Assembly: GCA_964345475.1 (NCBI GenBank)
Contig: CAYFQW010000005.1
Span: 1-64,000, forward strand
Reading direction: 5' to 3'
Source of the DNA: WRIS01 sp964345475
GTDB taxonomy: Bacteria; Actinomycetota; Coriobacteriia; Coriobacteriales; Eggerthellaceae
DNA: 64,000 nucleotides
Shown: piece by piece, positions 17,362 to 26,550 of the stretch
Position numbering within the stretch: position 1 is the stretch's first letter
How the letters are laid out: every line of letters begins with the position of its first letter
Position numbers and translations under genes: made by a program
The notes under the pieces: model-generated
The model's database searches: none
What the model saw: only the letters and a program-made list of their open reading frames with translations
What the model was told of the DNA's origin: nothing

Positions 17362-18450
17362 TTAGCCTTTGTTTGTATAGAAGGGCATGGCTACAACTTT
17401 GCATTCTATGCGCCTACCACGAACTTCTGCTTCCACCGTATCACCCAACTGACATCCTTCTGCGTCGACGAGGGCCATGGCGCATGATTTTTTGAGTGCG
17501 GGACAATATGTTCCCGAGGTCGTTTCACCAATCTGTTGCCCCTCAACAAAAACCGGAGCCTGCTCCCTTACAATACCGCGGCCAAGAACCTCAAGCCCCA
17601 CGCGCTTGCGCTTCGGGGTTCCTTTAGCAATAAGGGCGTCCCTGCCAATAAACTCAGGCTTGTCAAGCTTGACGCAAAAGCTCAGTCCTGCTTCCAAAGG
17701 ATCAATGCATTCATTCATTTCATGGCCATATAAGGGCATGCTCGCTTCAAGGCGCAAGGTGTCGCGAGCACCCAGGCCGCAGGGTATAAGCCCCGCCTGC
17801 TCGCCCGCTTCAAGAAGAGCGTCCCAAAGAGCAGGGGCCTCCTCCGATGCGCAATAGAGCTCATAGCCAAAGCTTCCCGTGTAGCCCGTACGGCTCACAA
17901 GGCAGGTAACTCCGGCAACTTCAATTGGATAGGTAAAACTGAAATATGCTTGAGGGAGAAGACTTTCGTCGCACACCTGTGGGAGTATCTCTTTGGCAAG
18001 CGGTCCTTGAAGTGCCAGCAGGGCATACTCATCAGAAGCATCGCGGATGTCTGTATCGCCAACGAGGTGATCGCTCATCCATGCGAAATCCTTCTCCTTG
18101 TTTGCCGCATTGACAATGATAAAGTATCCTGCTTCGGATCGGCGGTATACGATGAGATCGTCGACTACGCCCCCATCCTCGTAGCACATGGTGCTGTATC
18201 TGCATTTACCGACTGCAAGACTGTCGTAATTATTTGTTAAAAGATGATTAAGGGAAGCGAGGGCGCCAGGTCCTGAAAGCTCAAACTCCCCCATGTGAGA
18301 AACATCGAAAAGGCCACAGGCCTCACGCACTGCATTGTGTTCTTTGATAAGACCTGTCGTATATTCGACAGGAAGGGTGTACCCCGCAAACTCGACCATT
18401 TTCCCGCCGGCTGCAATATGACAGTCATATAGCGGCGTTTTCTTTTGCAT
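17362..18450 (-). CDS. gcvT: Glycine cleavage system T protein (aminomethyltransferase)
   Basis: 362 residues, the family's normal length. It moves the methylene unit from aminomethyl-GcvH to tetrahydrofolate and releases ammonia. Markers are MVEFAGYTLPVEY at the N-terminus, FDVSHMGEFELSGP, SRTGYTGSFGYELY and LGARDTLRLEASMPLYGHEM. GGGAGAT precedes the ATG. First gene of the gcv operon, behind the tandem glycine riboswitch. Confidence 0.96.
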   Translation of the reverse strand: MQKKTPLYDCHIAAGGKMVEFAGYTLPVEYTTGLIKEHNAVREACGLFDVSHMGEFELSGPGALASLNHLLTNNYDSLAVGKCRYSTMCYEDGGVVDDLIVYRRSEAGYFIIVNAANKEKDFAWMSDHLVGDTDIRDASDEYALLALQGPLAKEILPQVCDESLLPQAYFSFTYPIEVAGVTCLVSRTGYTGSFGYELYCASEEAPALWDALLEAGEQAGLIPCGLGARDTLRLEASMPLYGHEMNECIDPLEAGLSFCVKLDKPEFIGRDALIAKGTPKRKRVGLEVLGRGIVREQAPVFVEGQQIGETTSGTYCPALKKSCAMALVDAEGCQLGDTVEAEVRGRRIECKVVAMPFYTNKG

Positions 18451-18582
18451 ACCAATCTCCCGTTCTGTCAGGCATCGTACAAGTTGCCTGCACCTTCACA
18501 TTCGTCTGCAGCAAAAAAGGCTGCATTTCAAACGAGAGATACCCACACCACAACAGCAAAAAAAGATCGAGAAATCCTAAAT

Positions 18583-18765
18583 AACCCCTGTCTTCTGTAC
18601 CTGAAAGATGCACCTGAACTTATGTCCACACACAAGGTCCGGCTTGCTTCGTCGGCGGCTGCAGTAGCTCTTTCCAGAGGCTTGTCGGATTTCAGTCCTT
18701 TTGCCTGAGAGTTTTTAGCCCCTTCGGCGTTTACGAACCTGCGTAAATCTCTCCCGAAATCGTCA
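18583..18765 (-). promoter_or_regulatory. Tandem glycine riboswitch of the gcv operon
   Basis: Read on the minus strand, aptamer 1 shows GGGAGAG (18749-18755), the core CGCCGAAGGGGC, CUCUCAGGC and AAAAGGACUG. Aptamer 2 follows after a short linker with CUGGAAAG, CCGACGAAGCAAGC, CUUUCAGGUACAGAAGACAG. This is the double-aptamer glycine sensor usually placed before gcvT, normally turning expression on when glycine is plentiful. About 130 bases separate it from gcvT; they hold a TGCAGC/GCTGCA hairpin with a T-run loop and a CAGGC/GCCTG pairing near the ribosome binding site. The expression platform is not resolved. Confidence 0.9.
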
Positions 18766-18785
18766 TCCAATTTTGTGCTCAAGAC

Positions 18786-18813
18786 AGAATACCACAAGGA
18801 TTTACGAGGGCAA
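18786..18813 (-). promoter_or_regulatory. Predicted gcv promoter
   Basis: On the minus strand TTGCCC (18808-18813) and TATTCT (18786-18791) with a 16-base spacer lie directly upstream of the riboswitch; transcription would start near 18779. The -10 matches 5 of 6, the -35 only 4. The remaining bases 18814-18999 are C/T-rich on the plus strand and show no gene. Confidence 0.4.
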
Positions 18814-18999
18814 AAAGGAAAACCTTAACACACACTAAGCCGCCACAGCTCGAGCATCCAAAACTGGTCGGCGACGGCACCTTTATTCCTCGAATGACCA
18901 TCGTCCAGGAGTATGTTGAAGGTTTTTTCTTTGGGTTCTTTTCTTTTGCGAGCTTTTCTTTTGCTTCTTTCTTCGAGGATTCCCTGTCCTAGCACACCC

Positions 19000-19845
19000 C
19001 TAAAGAAAGAGAAGCAGGCTTACTGACATAACAACCATGCCGGCTACCAATCCATAAATCGACAGGTGGTGCTCTCCGTACTCACGAGCTGCTGGTAAAA
19101 GCTCGTCGAAAGAGATAAATACCATGATGCCGGCAATGCCCGCAAAGATAATTCCGTACATCATATCGTTCAGGAAAGGCATGAGGATAAGGAACCCGAC
19201 CAGGGCCCCAAGGGGCTCTGCAAGCCCTGAAGCAAAGGAGTAGAAGAAGGCTTTTTTTCTATCGCCCGTTGCGTAAAAAACAGGCACCGACACAGCAATG
19301 CCTTCAGGAATATTGTGCAGAGCAATGGCGACCACAATGGGAAGGGCAATAACCGGGTCGTGCAAGGCGGCTACAAAGGTTGCTATGCCTTCAGGAAAGT
19401 TGTGAATTGCTATAGCCATAGCGGTAAGTATTCCCGTGCGCATGAGTCCCTCGGTGCTTTCCTTTGCCTGCACCGGCTCACTACATAGTTTCATATCGCC
19501 GCACTGAAGACGATGCACCTCTTCCGAATACTCAAATTCATGGGGATTTTCATCGTGGGGAACCATACGGTCGATGATGGCAATGAGCAGCATGCCACCA
19601 AAAAACGATAGGAGGACAATAGCCATGCCCTTCCTATCGCCCATTATGCCCTGAAGAATACTTTGCGATTCAGCAAAAAGCTCAACCATGGAAACGTAGA
19701 TCATGACTCCTGCAGAAAAACCGAGGCTGAGTGCTAAAAATTTGGTATTTGTCTTCTTTGCAAAAAAAACGATAGCACTGCCGATACCGGTAGAAAGCCC
19801 CGCCAAAGTGGTTAGGCCAAAGGCCAAAAGGATATTTCCTTCCAC
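19000..19845 (-). CDS. zupT: ZIP-family zinc transporter ZupT
   Basis: 281-residue inner-membrane importer of Zn2+ and related divalent metals. The two metal-binding ZIP helices are visible as AIHNFPEGIATF and ALHNIPEGIAVS, with eight hydrophobic segments overall and a cytoplasmic loop containing His/Asp/Glu residues (HDENPHEFEYSEEVHR). The start is GTG, with AAAGGAG 6 bases before it. Divergent from the purine permease across a 147-base gap. Confidence 0.92.
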   Translation of the reverse strand: MEGNILLAFGLTTLAGLSTGIGSAIVFFAKKTNTKFLALSLGFSAGVMIYVSMVELFAESQSILQGIMGDRKGMAIVLLSFFGGMLLIAIIDRMVPHDENPHEFEYSEEVHRLQCGDMKLCSEPVQAKESTEGLMRTGILTAMAIAIHNFPEGIATFVAALHDPVIALPIVVAIALHNIPEGIAVSVPVFYATGDRKKAFFYSFASGLAEPLGALVGFLILMPFLNDMMYGIIFAGIAGIMVFISFDELLPAAREYGEHHLSIYGLVAGMVVMSVSLLLFL

Positions 19846-19992
19846 GTCAGCTCCTTTCGATCTACCGTCGTGCCTTCAGGGCGGATTCTCACAGGGAAAG
19901 TCAGTGACTGATGCTATCATACTTTTCGGCAGATAGCTAAGAGAAATACGGCTTCAAAATGTAAGGGGAATGACAAGGAAGGATGGTTTATT

Positions 19993-21306
19993 TTGGACAA
20001 GTTTTTTAAGATCTCTGAACGGGGAAGCAGCATATCTACCGAGATTATTGGTGGGCTTACAAGCTTTTTGGCGATGGCCTATATCATCGCCGTAAACCCT
20101 TCGATGATGGTAGCAGCAGGTATTCCCTTTGATGCTGCGCTGACTGCAACTTGCTTCGGTGCCGCTATCATGACTATCGCAATGGGCTTGATTGCCAATA
20201 GGCCCATCGCGCTAGCTTCAGGTATGGGTATCAACGCGATAGTTGCGTTCAGCCTTTGTGGGGCTGTTGGCGTTGACTGGCGTGTCGCCATGGCGGTTGT
20301 GTTCGTAGAGGGTATTCTCATCCTTATCCTGGTCCTCTGCGGCCTGCGCGAAGCAATCATGAATGCCATTCCTGTCTCCCTACGGCGTGCTATCGGTATC
20401 GGTATCGGCCTCTTCATTGCCTTCATCGGGCTTAAGGGTGGAGGAATCGTTGTTTCCGACGACTCAACTTTTTTGGCTCTGGGAGACTTAACGAGCCCTA
20501 CGACTATCGTTGCTATTGTTTCTATTTTAAGTGCGCTTATTTTTACGGCTTTGAATATTAAGGCTGGCTTGGTTCTTTCGATTGTTATCGCAGTGGTTGT
20601 TGGAGTGCCGCTGGGCGTCACGCAGATAGCAGGCGACTTCTCTTTTGTTCCTGACTTCTCAACCTTTGCCGCCCCCTTCCAAACTACTCCTGAGGGGACT
20701 GTGGCTATCATCGAAGTATTCATGCAACCGATACTGCTCATGTTTGTGTTCAGCTTACTTATGAGCGACTTCTTCGACACCATGGGCACCGTAGTAGCCG
20801 TAGGCGATCAGGGAGACTTTGTTGATAAAGACGGCAATGTTGCGGACATCAAACCGATTTTGGCAGTAGACTCAGCGGCGGCGGCTGTAGGTGGCTTCCT
20901 TGGAGCGAGCTCTATCACCTCTTTCGTTGAGTCGGTATCTGGTGCTGCAGCTGGTGCTCGAACTGGTCTTTCCAATATAGTAATTGGTGTTCTGTTTGCT
21001 GTATTCGCCTTTTTAGCTCCCGTAGTCAGCCTTGTCTCAAGTGCTGCAACGTGTGGGGCCCTCGTGGTGGTCGGCTACCTTATGATGACGGGCGTTAAGG
21101 ACATCGATTGGACTGAGATTTCTTCGGCCTTCCCCGCCTTTATCACCATTGCCGCCATTCCTTTGACCTACTCTATCACCAACGGTATAGGGTTCGGATT
21201 CATTTCCTATGTCGCGATTATGATTGTTCAAGGGAAGATTAAAGAGATTAAACCTCTTATGTGGGTTTCAGCTCTAGCCTTCTTAGCAGTGTTTATCTTC
21301 ATTTAA
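19993..21306 (+). CDS. NCS2-family purine (guanine/hypoxanthine or adenine) permease
   Basis: 437 residues from a TTG preceded by AAGGAAGGA. The N-terminus MDKFFKISERGSSISTEIIGGLTSFLAMAYI and the motif SDFFDTMGTVVAVGDQGDFVDKDG place it in the AzgA-like branch of NCS2 (PbuG/AdeP/AdeQ type), with about 12 membrane helices. It imports purine bases by proton symport. The exact substrate cannot be told. A terminator follows at 21419-21460. The genome also encodes de novo purine enzymes at 55751-60717, so this is the salvage side. Confidence 0.9.
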   Translation: MDKFFKISERGSSISTEIIGGLTSFLAMAYIIAVNPSMMVAAGIPFDAALTATCFGAAIMTIAMGLIANRPIALASGMGINAIVAFSLCGAVGVDWRVAMAVVFVEGILILILVLCGLREAIMNAIPVSLRRAIGIGIGLFIAFIGLKGGGIVVSDDSTFLALGDLTSPTTIVAIVSILSALIFTALNIKAGLVLSIVIAVVVGVPLGVTQIAGDFSFVPDFSTFAAPFQTTPEGTVAIIEVFMQPILLMFVFSLLMSDFFDTMGTVVAVGDQGDFVDKDGNVADIKPILAVDSAAAAVGGFLGASSITSFVESVSGAAAGARTGLSNIVIGVLFAVFAFLAPVVSLVSSAATCGALVVVGYLMMTGVKDIDWTEISSAFPAFITIAAIPLTYSITNGIGFGFISYVAIMIVQGKIKEIKPLMWVSALAFLAVFIFI

Positions 21307-21418
21307 GCAATACTGAGTTTTCCTGCCAGGTGCATCCGTCGACGTGTTCGACAGGGCGTCTGGCAGGCATGTTTGGCTGGCGCGGTCGGCATGGCAGACA
21401 ACAAAAGCCCTCACGCAA

Positions 21419-21460
21419 AAACCCAGCTAAATCTTATCGACTTAGCTGGGTTTCTTTTTT
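21419..21460 (+). terminator. Rho-independent terminator after the purine permease
   Basis: Perfect 12-bp stem (21419-21430 with 21442-21453), 11-base loop, then CTTTTTT. On the minus strand the same stem is followed by GGGTTTTTGC, so it can also end the veg transcript coming the other way. Between the permease stop and this stem lies another structured stretch (8-bp arms 21322-21329 and 21360-21367 enclosing a GTCGA/TCGAC hairpin). Confidence 0.85.
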
Positions 21461-21486
21461 CAGGATATACCTTAAGAGTGAGGGGG

Positions 21487-21852
21487 TTAAGACAGCGTAA
21501 CAGCCTCTTCCTTCTGCTCTTCAAGCTGATCTTCCTCGATATCGAGAGTCAGCGCACTTTCTTCGAGAGGAGGCTCTTCGATGAAGGGCCCAAAAAGGGG
21601 TTCGCCATCTTGGCTTAACTCGACCATTCCGGTGAGCACATCAACATACTGATACGACTGCCGAGCAGTTCTGCCTCGTTTTCTATCTACTTCCATTATG
21701 AATAGCTGAGGATGCACCTGCATTAATACGCCTTCGCTCTCAACTATTCTCGAGCGCCCCATATTAGCCCGTACGCTCAGTCTTTGTCCTACGAAATCAT
21801 TGAGGGTGTCGTGGATCGATCCGACTAGACCAACTTGCTTTGTTAAATCCAT
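21487..21852 (-). CDS. veg: Veg family protein
   Basis: 121 residues. Residues 1-80 match the Veg family: an N-terminal helix, GQRLSVRANMGRSRIVESEGVLMQVHPQLFIMEV, then SYQYVDVLTGMVEL. Veg proteins influence biofilm and matrix gene expression in Bacillus subtilis, where veg also lies next to ksgA, as here. The last 40 residues are an acidic extension (EEPPLEES...EEDQLEEQKEE) absent from the short Bacillus form. Own promoter at 21934-21942. Confidence 0.85.
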   Translation of the reverse strand: MDLTKQVGLVGSIHDTLNDFVGQRLSVRANMGRSRIVESEGVLMQVHPQLFIMEVDRKRGRTARQSYQYVDVLTGMVELSQDGEPLFGPFIEEPPLEESALTLDIEEDQLEEQKEEAVTLS

Positions 21853-21933
21853 ACCTATCCTTTTCCATATTTATAAGCACTGCTTGCCTCTATACAGCGC
21901 CTTTAAGCTCAATACACAAAGATAACTTTTTAT

Positions 21934-21942
21934 ATTATATCA
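21934..21942 (-). promoter_or_regulatory. Extended -10 promoter of veg
   Basis: The minus strand reads TGATATAAT, a perfect TATAAT with the TGN extension. A TTGCAA 19 bases upstream is a weak -35. The leader to veg is about 75 bases. Confidence 0.55.
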
Positions 21943-22039
21943 CGTAGGTCAATACTCCTTGCAATGTATACCTCAATTCAAAAGCATCCTAGAATGAACA
22001 CACACTTTATTCATGTTTGAGCATGATCAAGGCAACATT

Positions 22040-22981
22040 TTATATTCCCTGACTAAGGAATGCCTTCCCGAGCTCTATGAAATCCTCACGAGCAAGCGTC
22101 TCTCCGCGACGTCTTGGATCAATATTTGCCTGAGCCAAAATCTCAGGTACTCTTTGGGCAATATTCTCCCCCGAGGGTCCCTGCGCGGAAAAGAATGTTC
22201 TGCATGAGTTGACGATGGTTTTTCTCCGGTTGGCAAATGCGGCATCTGCCATCTTACACGAGGCTCGCCGAAGCTCTTCGTCGATGGCGAACCCTGACGT
22301 GTCCTTTGGCCTCACCCTGTCGAGCCTTAAAACAGAGCTGCTGACTCGTGGAGGCGGAAAGAAATTGCCAGGCCCAACGGAGAAACGCCCTTTCACTTCT
22401 GCGAAAAGCGAAAGTTTGACGGTGTAGGAGCCGTACGCCTTCGATCCTGGATGCGCACATATACGGTCGGCAACCTCGCTTTGAACCATCACTGTTGCAC
22501 TTCCCAGAACATCAAACTTCTCAAAGTAATCGAGTATGATGCTTGCTGCTACCGCATATGGCAGATTCGAAACAAGCTTTACAGCGCTTTTGTCCCGTAT
22601 ATTTTCATGTGTTCCAAATTTTGAAGTCAGTGCCTTCTGCAGGTCTGATATTTCGACATCGAGGGCGTCTTGGTTAATCAGGGCGAAGCGATCTTCCCAA
22701 GGCTTACACGTGCTTTGCAATACCTCCAGGAGTTCGGTGTCACGCTCAATCGAAATTACCTGATGCGCCTGTTTGAGCAGTGCTATGGTAAGCGTTCCAA
22801 TGCCCGGGCCGACCTCGATTACCGTGTCGCATACCTTTAAATCTGCCAGCTCGCAAATTTTACGCACAATAGCATCCTGTATAAGGAAATGTTGGCCGAG
22901 ACTTTTTTTCGTTATCAAGCCGTAGTCCTCTAAGACCTCACGTGTAGCCGCTACACTTGCCAGAGGAGACAACTTATCCAT
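22040..22981 (-). CDS. ksgA: 16S rRNA dimethyladenosine transferase KsgA/RsmA
   Basis: 313 residues. Dimethylates two adjacent adenines near the 3' end of 16S rRNA. Motifs: KKSLGQHFL at the N-terminus, SAM site EVGPGIGTLT, and NLPYAVAASI (the NLPY motif). Slightly longer than usual because of a 20-residue N-terminal lead (ATREVLEDYGLITKK). It overlaps the upstream flavoprotein gene by 8 bases, as part of a metG-tatD-flavoprotein-ksgA operon resembling the conserved metG-tatD-ksgA order. Confidence 0.95.
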   Translation of the reverse strand: MDKLSPLASVAATREVLEDYGLITKKSLGQHFLIQDAIVRKICELADLKVCDTVIEVGPGIGTLTIALLKQAHQVISIERDTELLEVLQSTCKPWEDRFALINQDALDVEISDLQKALTSKFGTHENIRDKSAVKLVSNLPYAVAASIILDYFEKFDVLGSATVMVQSEVADRICAHPGSKAYGSYTVKLSLFAEVKGRFSVGPGNFFPPPRVSSSVLRLDRVRPKDTSGFAIDEELRRASCKMADAAFANRRKTIVNSCRTFFSAQGPSGENIAQRVPEILAQANIDPRRRGETLAREDFIELGKAFLSQGI

Positions 22982-23600
22982 GATTTGGTTTTTCCCTCTG
23001 ATTGCCTGGGGCGTTTTCTATAGCTTTCCCTGAGAATTCCTTCGAAAGCTTTGCCGCAAGCTCCTCTTTGTTCAAGCCAACAAGATCGTGAACTGCATCG
23101 AGAGAAAACCCGGCAATAGCCAAGGCAGATTGAGCAATCGTGCGTAAGGGCTCAAAGCCATGGGGGTCGCCTCCATCGCCGAGCACATACAACTCTGCTG
23201 GTCGTTTCCTCGTACGGGAGGGGTCCCCCGGCGAAGCCTGTTTCGATGCGCGCTCTTCCATGTACTCCCAGAAATACGCCTGAAGTCTATCGAATACCGC
23301 CTTCAACTGTGCAGGCGGACCGGCAAAGTAAACGGGTGAAACTACGATGAGCTTGTCTGCGGCTTCAAGCCAGGCATATAAAGCTTGCATATCATCGTCG
23401 ATGCAGCAGTCGCCTGTGTTTTTACATGCATTACATGCGGTGCAGGGCAGAACCTGATGCTCTGCTAAGGAAAAGATCTGGTATATCTCATCTTGAGGAC
23501 GCTGCTCAAGCAAGACCTCCACTACCTTCGCAGATCTTCCCTTTTTACGCGGAGATCCCGAAATGATGAGCGTTCTGCTCTTGTTGCCTCCTTCAGCCAT
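22974..23600 (-). CDS. Flavodoxin-family / iron-sulfur flavoprotein-like NAD(P)H FMN reductase
   Basis: 208 residues. The FMN-binding loop SGSPRKKGRS is near residue 14, followed by the cysteine cluster CTACNACKNTGDC (C-x2-C-x2-C-x5-C), which in iron-sulfur flavoproteins binds a 4Fe-4S cluster, and SPVYFAGPPAQLKAVFDR, typical of the NADPH-dependent FMN reductase fold. The electron acceptor is unknown. It is inserted between tatD (3-base gap) and ksgA (8-base overlap), an unusual place for this family. Confidence 0.8.
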   Translation of the reverse strand: MAEGGNKSRTLIISGSPRKKGRSAKVVEVLLEQRPQDEIYQIFSLAEHQVLPCTACNACKNTGDCCIDDDMQALYAWLEAADKLIVVSPVYFAGPPAQLKAVFDRLQAYFWEYMEERASKQASPGDPSRTRKRPAELYVLGDGGDPHGFEPLRTIAQSALAIAGFSLDAVHDLVGLNKEELAAKLSKEFSGKAIENAPGNQREKPNHG

Positions 23601-23603
23601 TCC

Positions 23604-24575
23604 TCATCCCCTCAATTGCCACGAAGTCAAGCTTCTGTTCAACAAGGCAAGGGCGTTTGAATGAATTTCGTTGAGGAAATCTTTTCGTTCTTTACCAGGC
23701 CTGCATCCCCGCAATTCCGCAAGTTTTTCTGCAACAAAAATGCTGTGTTCGGGGCCGCATGCCATACCCCTCATAGGATCGGGGGCCATATAGGGGGCAT
23801 CCGTCTCGCTTAAGAGGCGATTGAGGGGAACCAACTTGGCTGCTTCTCGGATATCGTCACTTTTCTTAAACGTAATCGATCCCCCAAAAGCCAGGTAGCA
23901 ATCATGCTCAATCCATGGTTTCAGACTTGGAGCGTCGAGGGTGTAGCAGTGCAAAAGAGTTCCGCCTGCGGGAAATCCCTCTTTTTCAAGTATCGCAAGC
24001 GCGTCATCATGCGCCTCACGCAGGTGAAGGATGATGGGCAGTCCGCTCTCATGGGCTAAAGATATTTGCTCGCGGAACACTTCTTTTTGAGTTGAACGTG
24101 GAGAAAGATCGTAATGGTAGTCGAGGCCTACTTCTCCTATTGCACAGGTCAGAGGATGGTGAAGGCTTTTCAGCAAAAGCAAGCTCGTCTGCTTGTCGAA
24201 CAGTCGTGCGTTGTGAGGATGGCATCCTATGGCGACCCTGACCTCGGGAACTTGCTGCTCTTCCCCCTCCCTATACGAGTCTGACGGCATATGCGAGAGC
24301 ATATGCCGGGCCTCGTAGCGCCAGTTATCTACCTCCTGATAAGGGATAAGGGCATCCTCGTCGCTCGGATCACTTATGCAGCAAATGAAGTCAACTCCAT
24401 TGGCCGCGCAGCGAGCGAGGCTAAGTGCCGGATTATCGAGCATCGCAAGGTGAGCGTGCGTGTCGGCAATCGGAGCTTCAAGAGGAGGGTTCGGCTTATC
24501 AACAAGCTGGTAGGCTCCCTTTTTTCCTTTTCTTCGAAAAAGACTGTCCTGAAACTCGGTTTCCTTTTTTTCCAT
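23604..24575 (-). CDS. tatD: TatD-family metal-dependent DNase
   Basis: 323 residues, longer than the usual 255-265 because of an N-terminal lead of about 35 residues and a loop rich in Glu/Gln near residue 105. Metal ligands: DTHAHL near 39, EVGLDYHY, HLREAHDD, HCYTLD and SETDAPYM. TatD proteins are 3'-5' exonucleases/DNases in DNA repair or tRNA quality control. Twelve bases after metG, the usual neighbour. Confidence 0.92.
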   Translation of the reverse strand: MEKKETEFQDSLFRRKGKKGAYQLVDKPNPPLEAPIADTHAHLAMLDNPALSLARCAANGVDFICCISDPSDEDALIPYQEVDNWRYEARHMLSHMPSDSYREGEEQQVPEVRVAIGCHPHNARLFDKQTSLLLLKSLHHPLTCAIGEVGLDYHYDLSPRSTQKEVFREQISLAHESGLPIILHLREAHDDALAILEKEGFPAGGTLLHCYTLDAPSLKPWIEHDCYLAFGGSITFKKSDDIREAAKLVPLNRLLSETDAPYMAPDPMRGMACGPEHSIFVAEKLAELRGCRPGKERKDFLNEIHSNALALLNRSLTSWQLRG

Positions 24576-24587
24576 GGATCCCAGCCG

Positions 24588-26165
24588 CTATTCTGTGTCG
24601 AAATCGAGGGCATCAAGATCAAGGCGGGGGAACAGGGGGTCTCCTGTTTCAACCATATTGCCTGCAGGTAAGCCTCCCCAGCTTCCTGCGTGTTCGATAT
24701 CAGTCACCTCGTGAACATTTCCCAGGCTTAAGCGGGAAAACACTTCGTTAGAGGTGTTCGGCATAAAGGGGGCCAGGTACAAGGCTATGATACGAATGGC
24801 TTCGAGGGCATTATATATAACCTGCGCAAGCTCACCGGCAGTCTCTTCCTGCTTAGCCAAATTCCACGGCGCCGACTCCTCGACATACAAGTTTGCACGG
24901 CCTGCCAGTTTGTGAACAGCGGCAGCTGCACCGCTGAAGTCGACACGATTCATGCAGGCATCATACTCGGCGTAGAGCCCGTCCGCCACGCTTTGCAAGG
25001 GGTTTGTGGTAGACGTGTCGGCCGCAGGAACCTTTCCGTCGAAATACTTTTTTGCCATGTTGAAGACGCGGGAACACAGGTTTCCCCAGGTATTAGCCAG
25101 GTCTGCATTATAAACCTGCACCATACGCTCGAGAGAGATAGAGCCATCGGAACCGAACTGCACGTCGCTCATAAAATAATACCGATAGGCGTCGACGCCA
25201 AACACCTGTATCAAATCTTTTGGGCTCAAGGCATTTCCCTTGGATTTAGACATTTTCTCGCCCTTGGTAAGCAAGAAGCCATGTCCAAATACCGTATGCG
25301 TAATAGGCAGGCCAGCCGCCATGAGCATGGCAGGCCAAATCACACAATGGAAGCGAATAATATCCTTGCCCACGAAATGGTATTGCATGGGCCAGCGCTC
25401 AGCGAACTCGCCTGGCCGCTCTGGATCGGCATAGCCGATACCCGTGATATAGGCCAGCAGAGCGTCTGCCCACACATAGGCAACGTGCCCCTTATCAAAG
25501 GGAAGCGGCACCCCCCAGTCGAAGGTTGAACGAGAAATGGAAAGATCTTTAAGGCCTCGGCTTACAAAGGAGATGATTTCATTGCGCCGTGATGCAGGAC
25601 GTACGAAATCGGGGTTCTCCTCGTACAGTGCAAGTAGTTTGTCCTGGAATTCTGAAAGTTTGAAAAACCAGTTCTCCTCGCCTGAAGACTGCCGCACTGG
25701 ACGCTTGCAGTCGGGACAGACAAAGACGCCGTCTTCGTCCTTTTCAAGCTCGCCTTCTGCATAATAAGTTTCCTCATGTACGCAGTACCAACCTTCGTAT
25801 GCGCCCTTGTACAGCCATCCCTTTTCGTAGAGGTCAGTCCAAAATTCTTGCACTGTTCGCGCATGGCGGGGTTCCGTCGTACGAACAAAATCGGTATAGG
25901 TGATATCCAGCATATCCCAAGCTTTTCGAAAATGGGGCTCCATTGAGTCACACCAGGCAAGGGGGTCCATTCCATTTTTTTCAGCTGTTTCAGCAATTTT
26001 CTGGCCGTGCTCATCAAGACCCGTTACAAAGGCTACGTCGTAGCCGTTCATTCGTTGGTACCGGGCTACCGTATCAGCAGCGACGGTGGTATATGCTGTC
26101 CCTAGGTGAGGCACCGCATTTACGTAGTAGATGGGGGTGGTAAAGGAGTAACTGCCTTTTGTCAT
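24588..26165 (-). CDS. metG: Methionyl-tRNA synthetase
   Basis: 525 residues from the ATG at 26165 (MTKGSYSFTTPIYYVNAVPH), with AGAAAGAAGAG upstream; the longer open frame to 26387 has no homologous look. Class I signature: PHLGTAYT (HIGH) and KMSKSKGN (KMSKS). Only one CxxC of the connective-peptide zinc knuckle remains (CPDCKRP), with a single Cys earlier in WYCVHEE. No C-terminal tRNA-binding domain, hence the short length. First gene of the metG-tatD-flavoprotein-ksgA operon. Confidence 0.95.
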   Translation of the reverse strand: MTKGSYSFTTPIYYVNAVPHLGTAYTTVAADTVARYQRMNGYDVAFVTGLDEHGQKIAETAEKNGMDPLAWCDSMEPHFRKAWDMLDITYTDFVRTTEPRHARTVQEFWTDLYEKGWLYKGAYEGWYCVHEETYYAEGELEKDEDGVFVCPDCKRPVRQSSGEENWFFKLSEFQDKLLALYEENPDFVRPASRRNEIISFVSRGLKDLSISRSTFDWGVPLPFDKGHVAYVWADALLAYITGIGYADPERPGEFAERWPMQYHFVGKDIIRFHCVIWPAMLMAAGLPITHTVFGHGFLLTKGEKMSKSKGNALSPKDLIQVFGVDAYRYYFMSDVQFGSDGSISLERMVQVYNADLANTWGNLCSRVFNMAKKYFDGKVPAADTSTTNPLQSVADGLYAEYDACMNRVDFSGAAAAVHKLAGRANLYVEESAPWNLAKQEETAGELAQVIYNALEAIRIIALYLAPFMPNTSNEVFSRLSLGNVHEVTDIEHAGSWGGLPAGNMVETGDPLFPRLDLDALDFDTE

Positions 26166-26550
26166 GACGGACTCTTCTTTCTTGCATTGCAGCTGATGAT
26201 GCTGAATGCCGTAATTCACTAACATATATGTATATAGGGCTGCATGCTCATGAATGCATGCGTCAGAGTATTGTACTAAATCGTAGCCAGGCTGCTTGTT
26301 TCTTCTGCAAATAATCTCAAAGCGCCAAGGCTTTTTGTCTAGAGGGCTACAGCAATCGAAGAGAGCGCTCGGCGCAGCCAACGCCAAGGCGCTTAGCTCT
26401 GAGCGCCCATGTCACCAAAAAACTACACTGCCTGAAATCGACACGACTCTCATACTGCCTATCTCCGACACGGATTATAGGTGGAGAATTAAAGCAGGCG
26501 ACTCAAGAAAGATATACTAGCAAACATTGAAACCAGCCCTAAGGGAGCTT
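26166..26550. other. Divergent intergenic region between metG and the rhomboid gene
   Basis: A 385-base gap. Visible: a 7-bp AAGCGCC/GGCGCTT pairing formed by two copies of a GCCTTGGCG-like sequence about 80 bases apart (26318-26410), a GGCGC/GCGCC hairpin near 26390, a palindromic ACATATATGT and paired GCATGC sequences near 26223-26260, and a TACAAT candidate -10 for metG (minus) near 26270. No T-box or SAM riboswitch signature was found although it precedes metG. Confidence 0.35.

Noticed and set aside
20079..20789. 236-residue frame opposite the purine permease
   Set aside because: Pro/Thr/Ile-rich mirror of membrane helices; an antisense shadow.
26166..26400. T-box or SAM riboswitch in front of metG
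   Set aside because: No T-box core (UGGN with ACCGCG-like sequence) and no S-box core were found; only short pairings.
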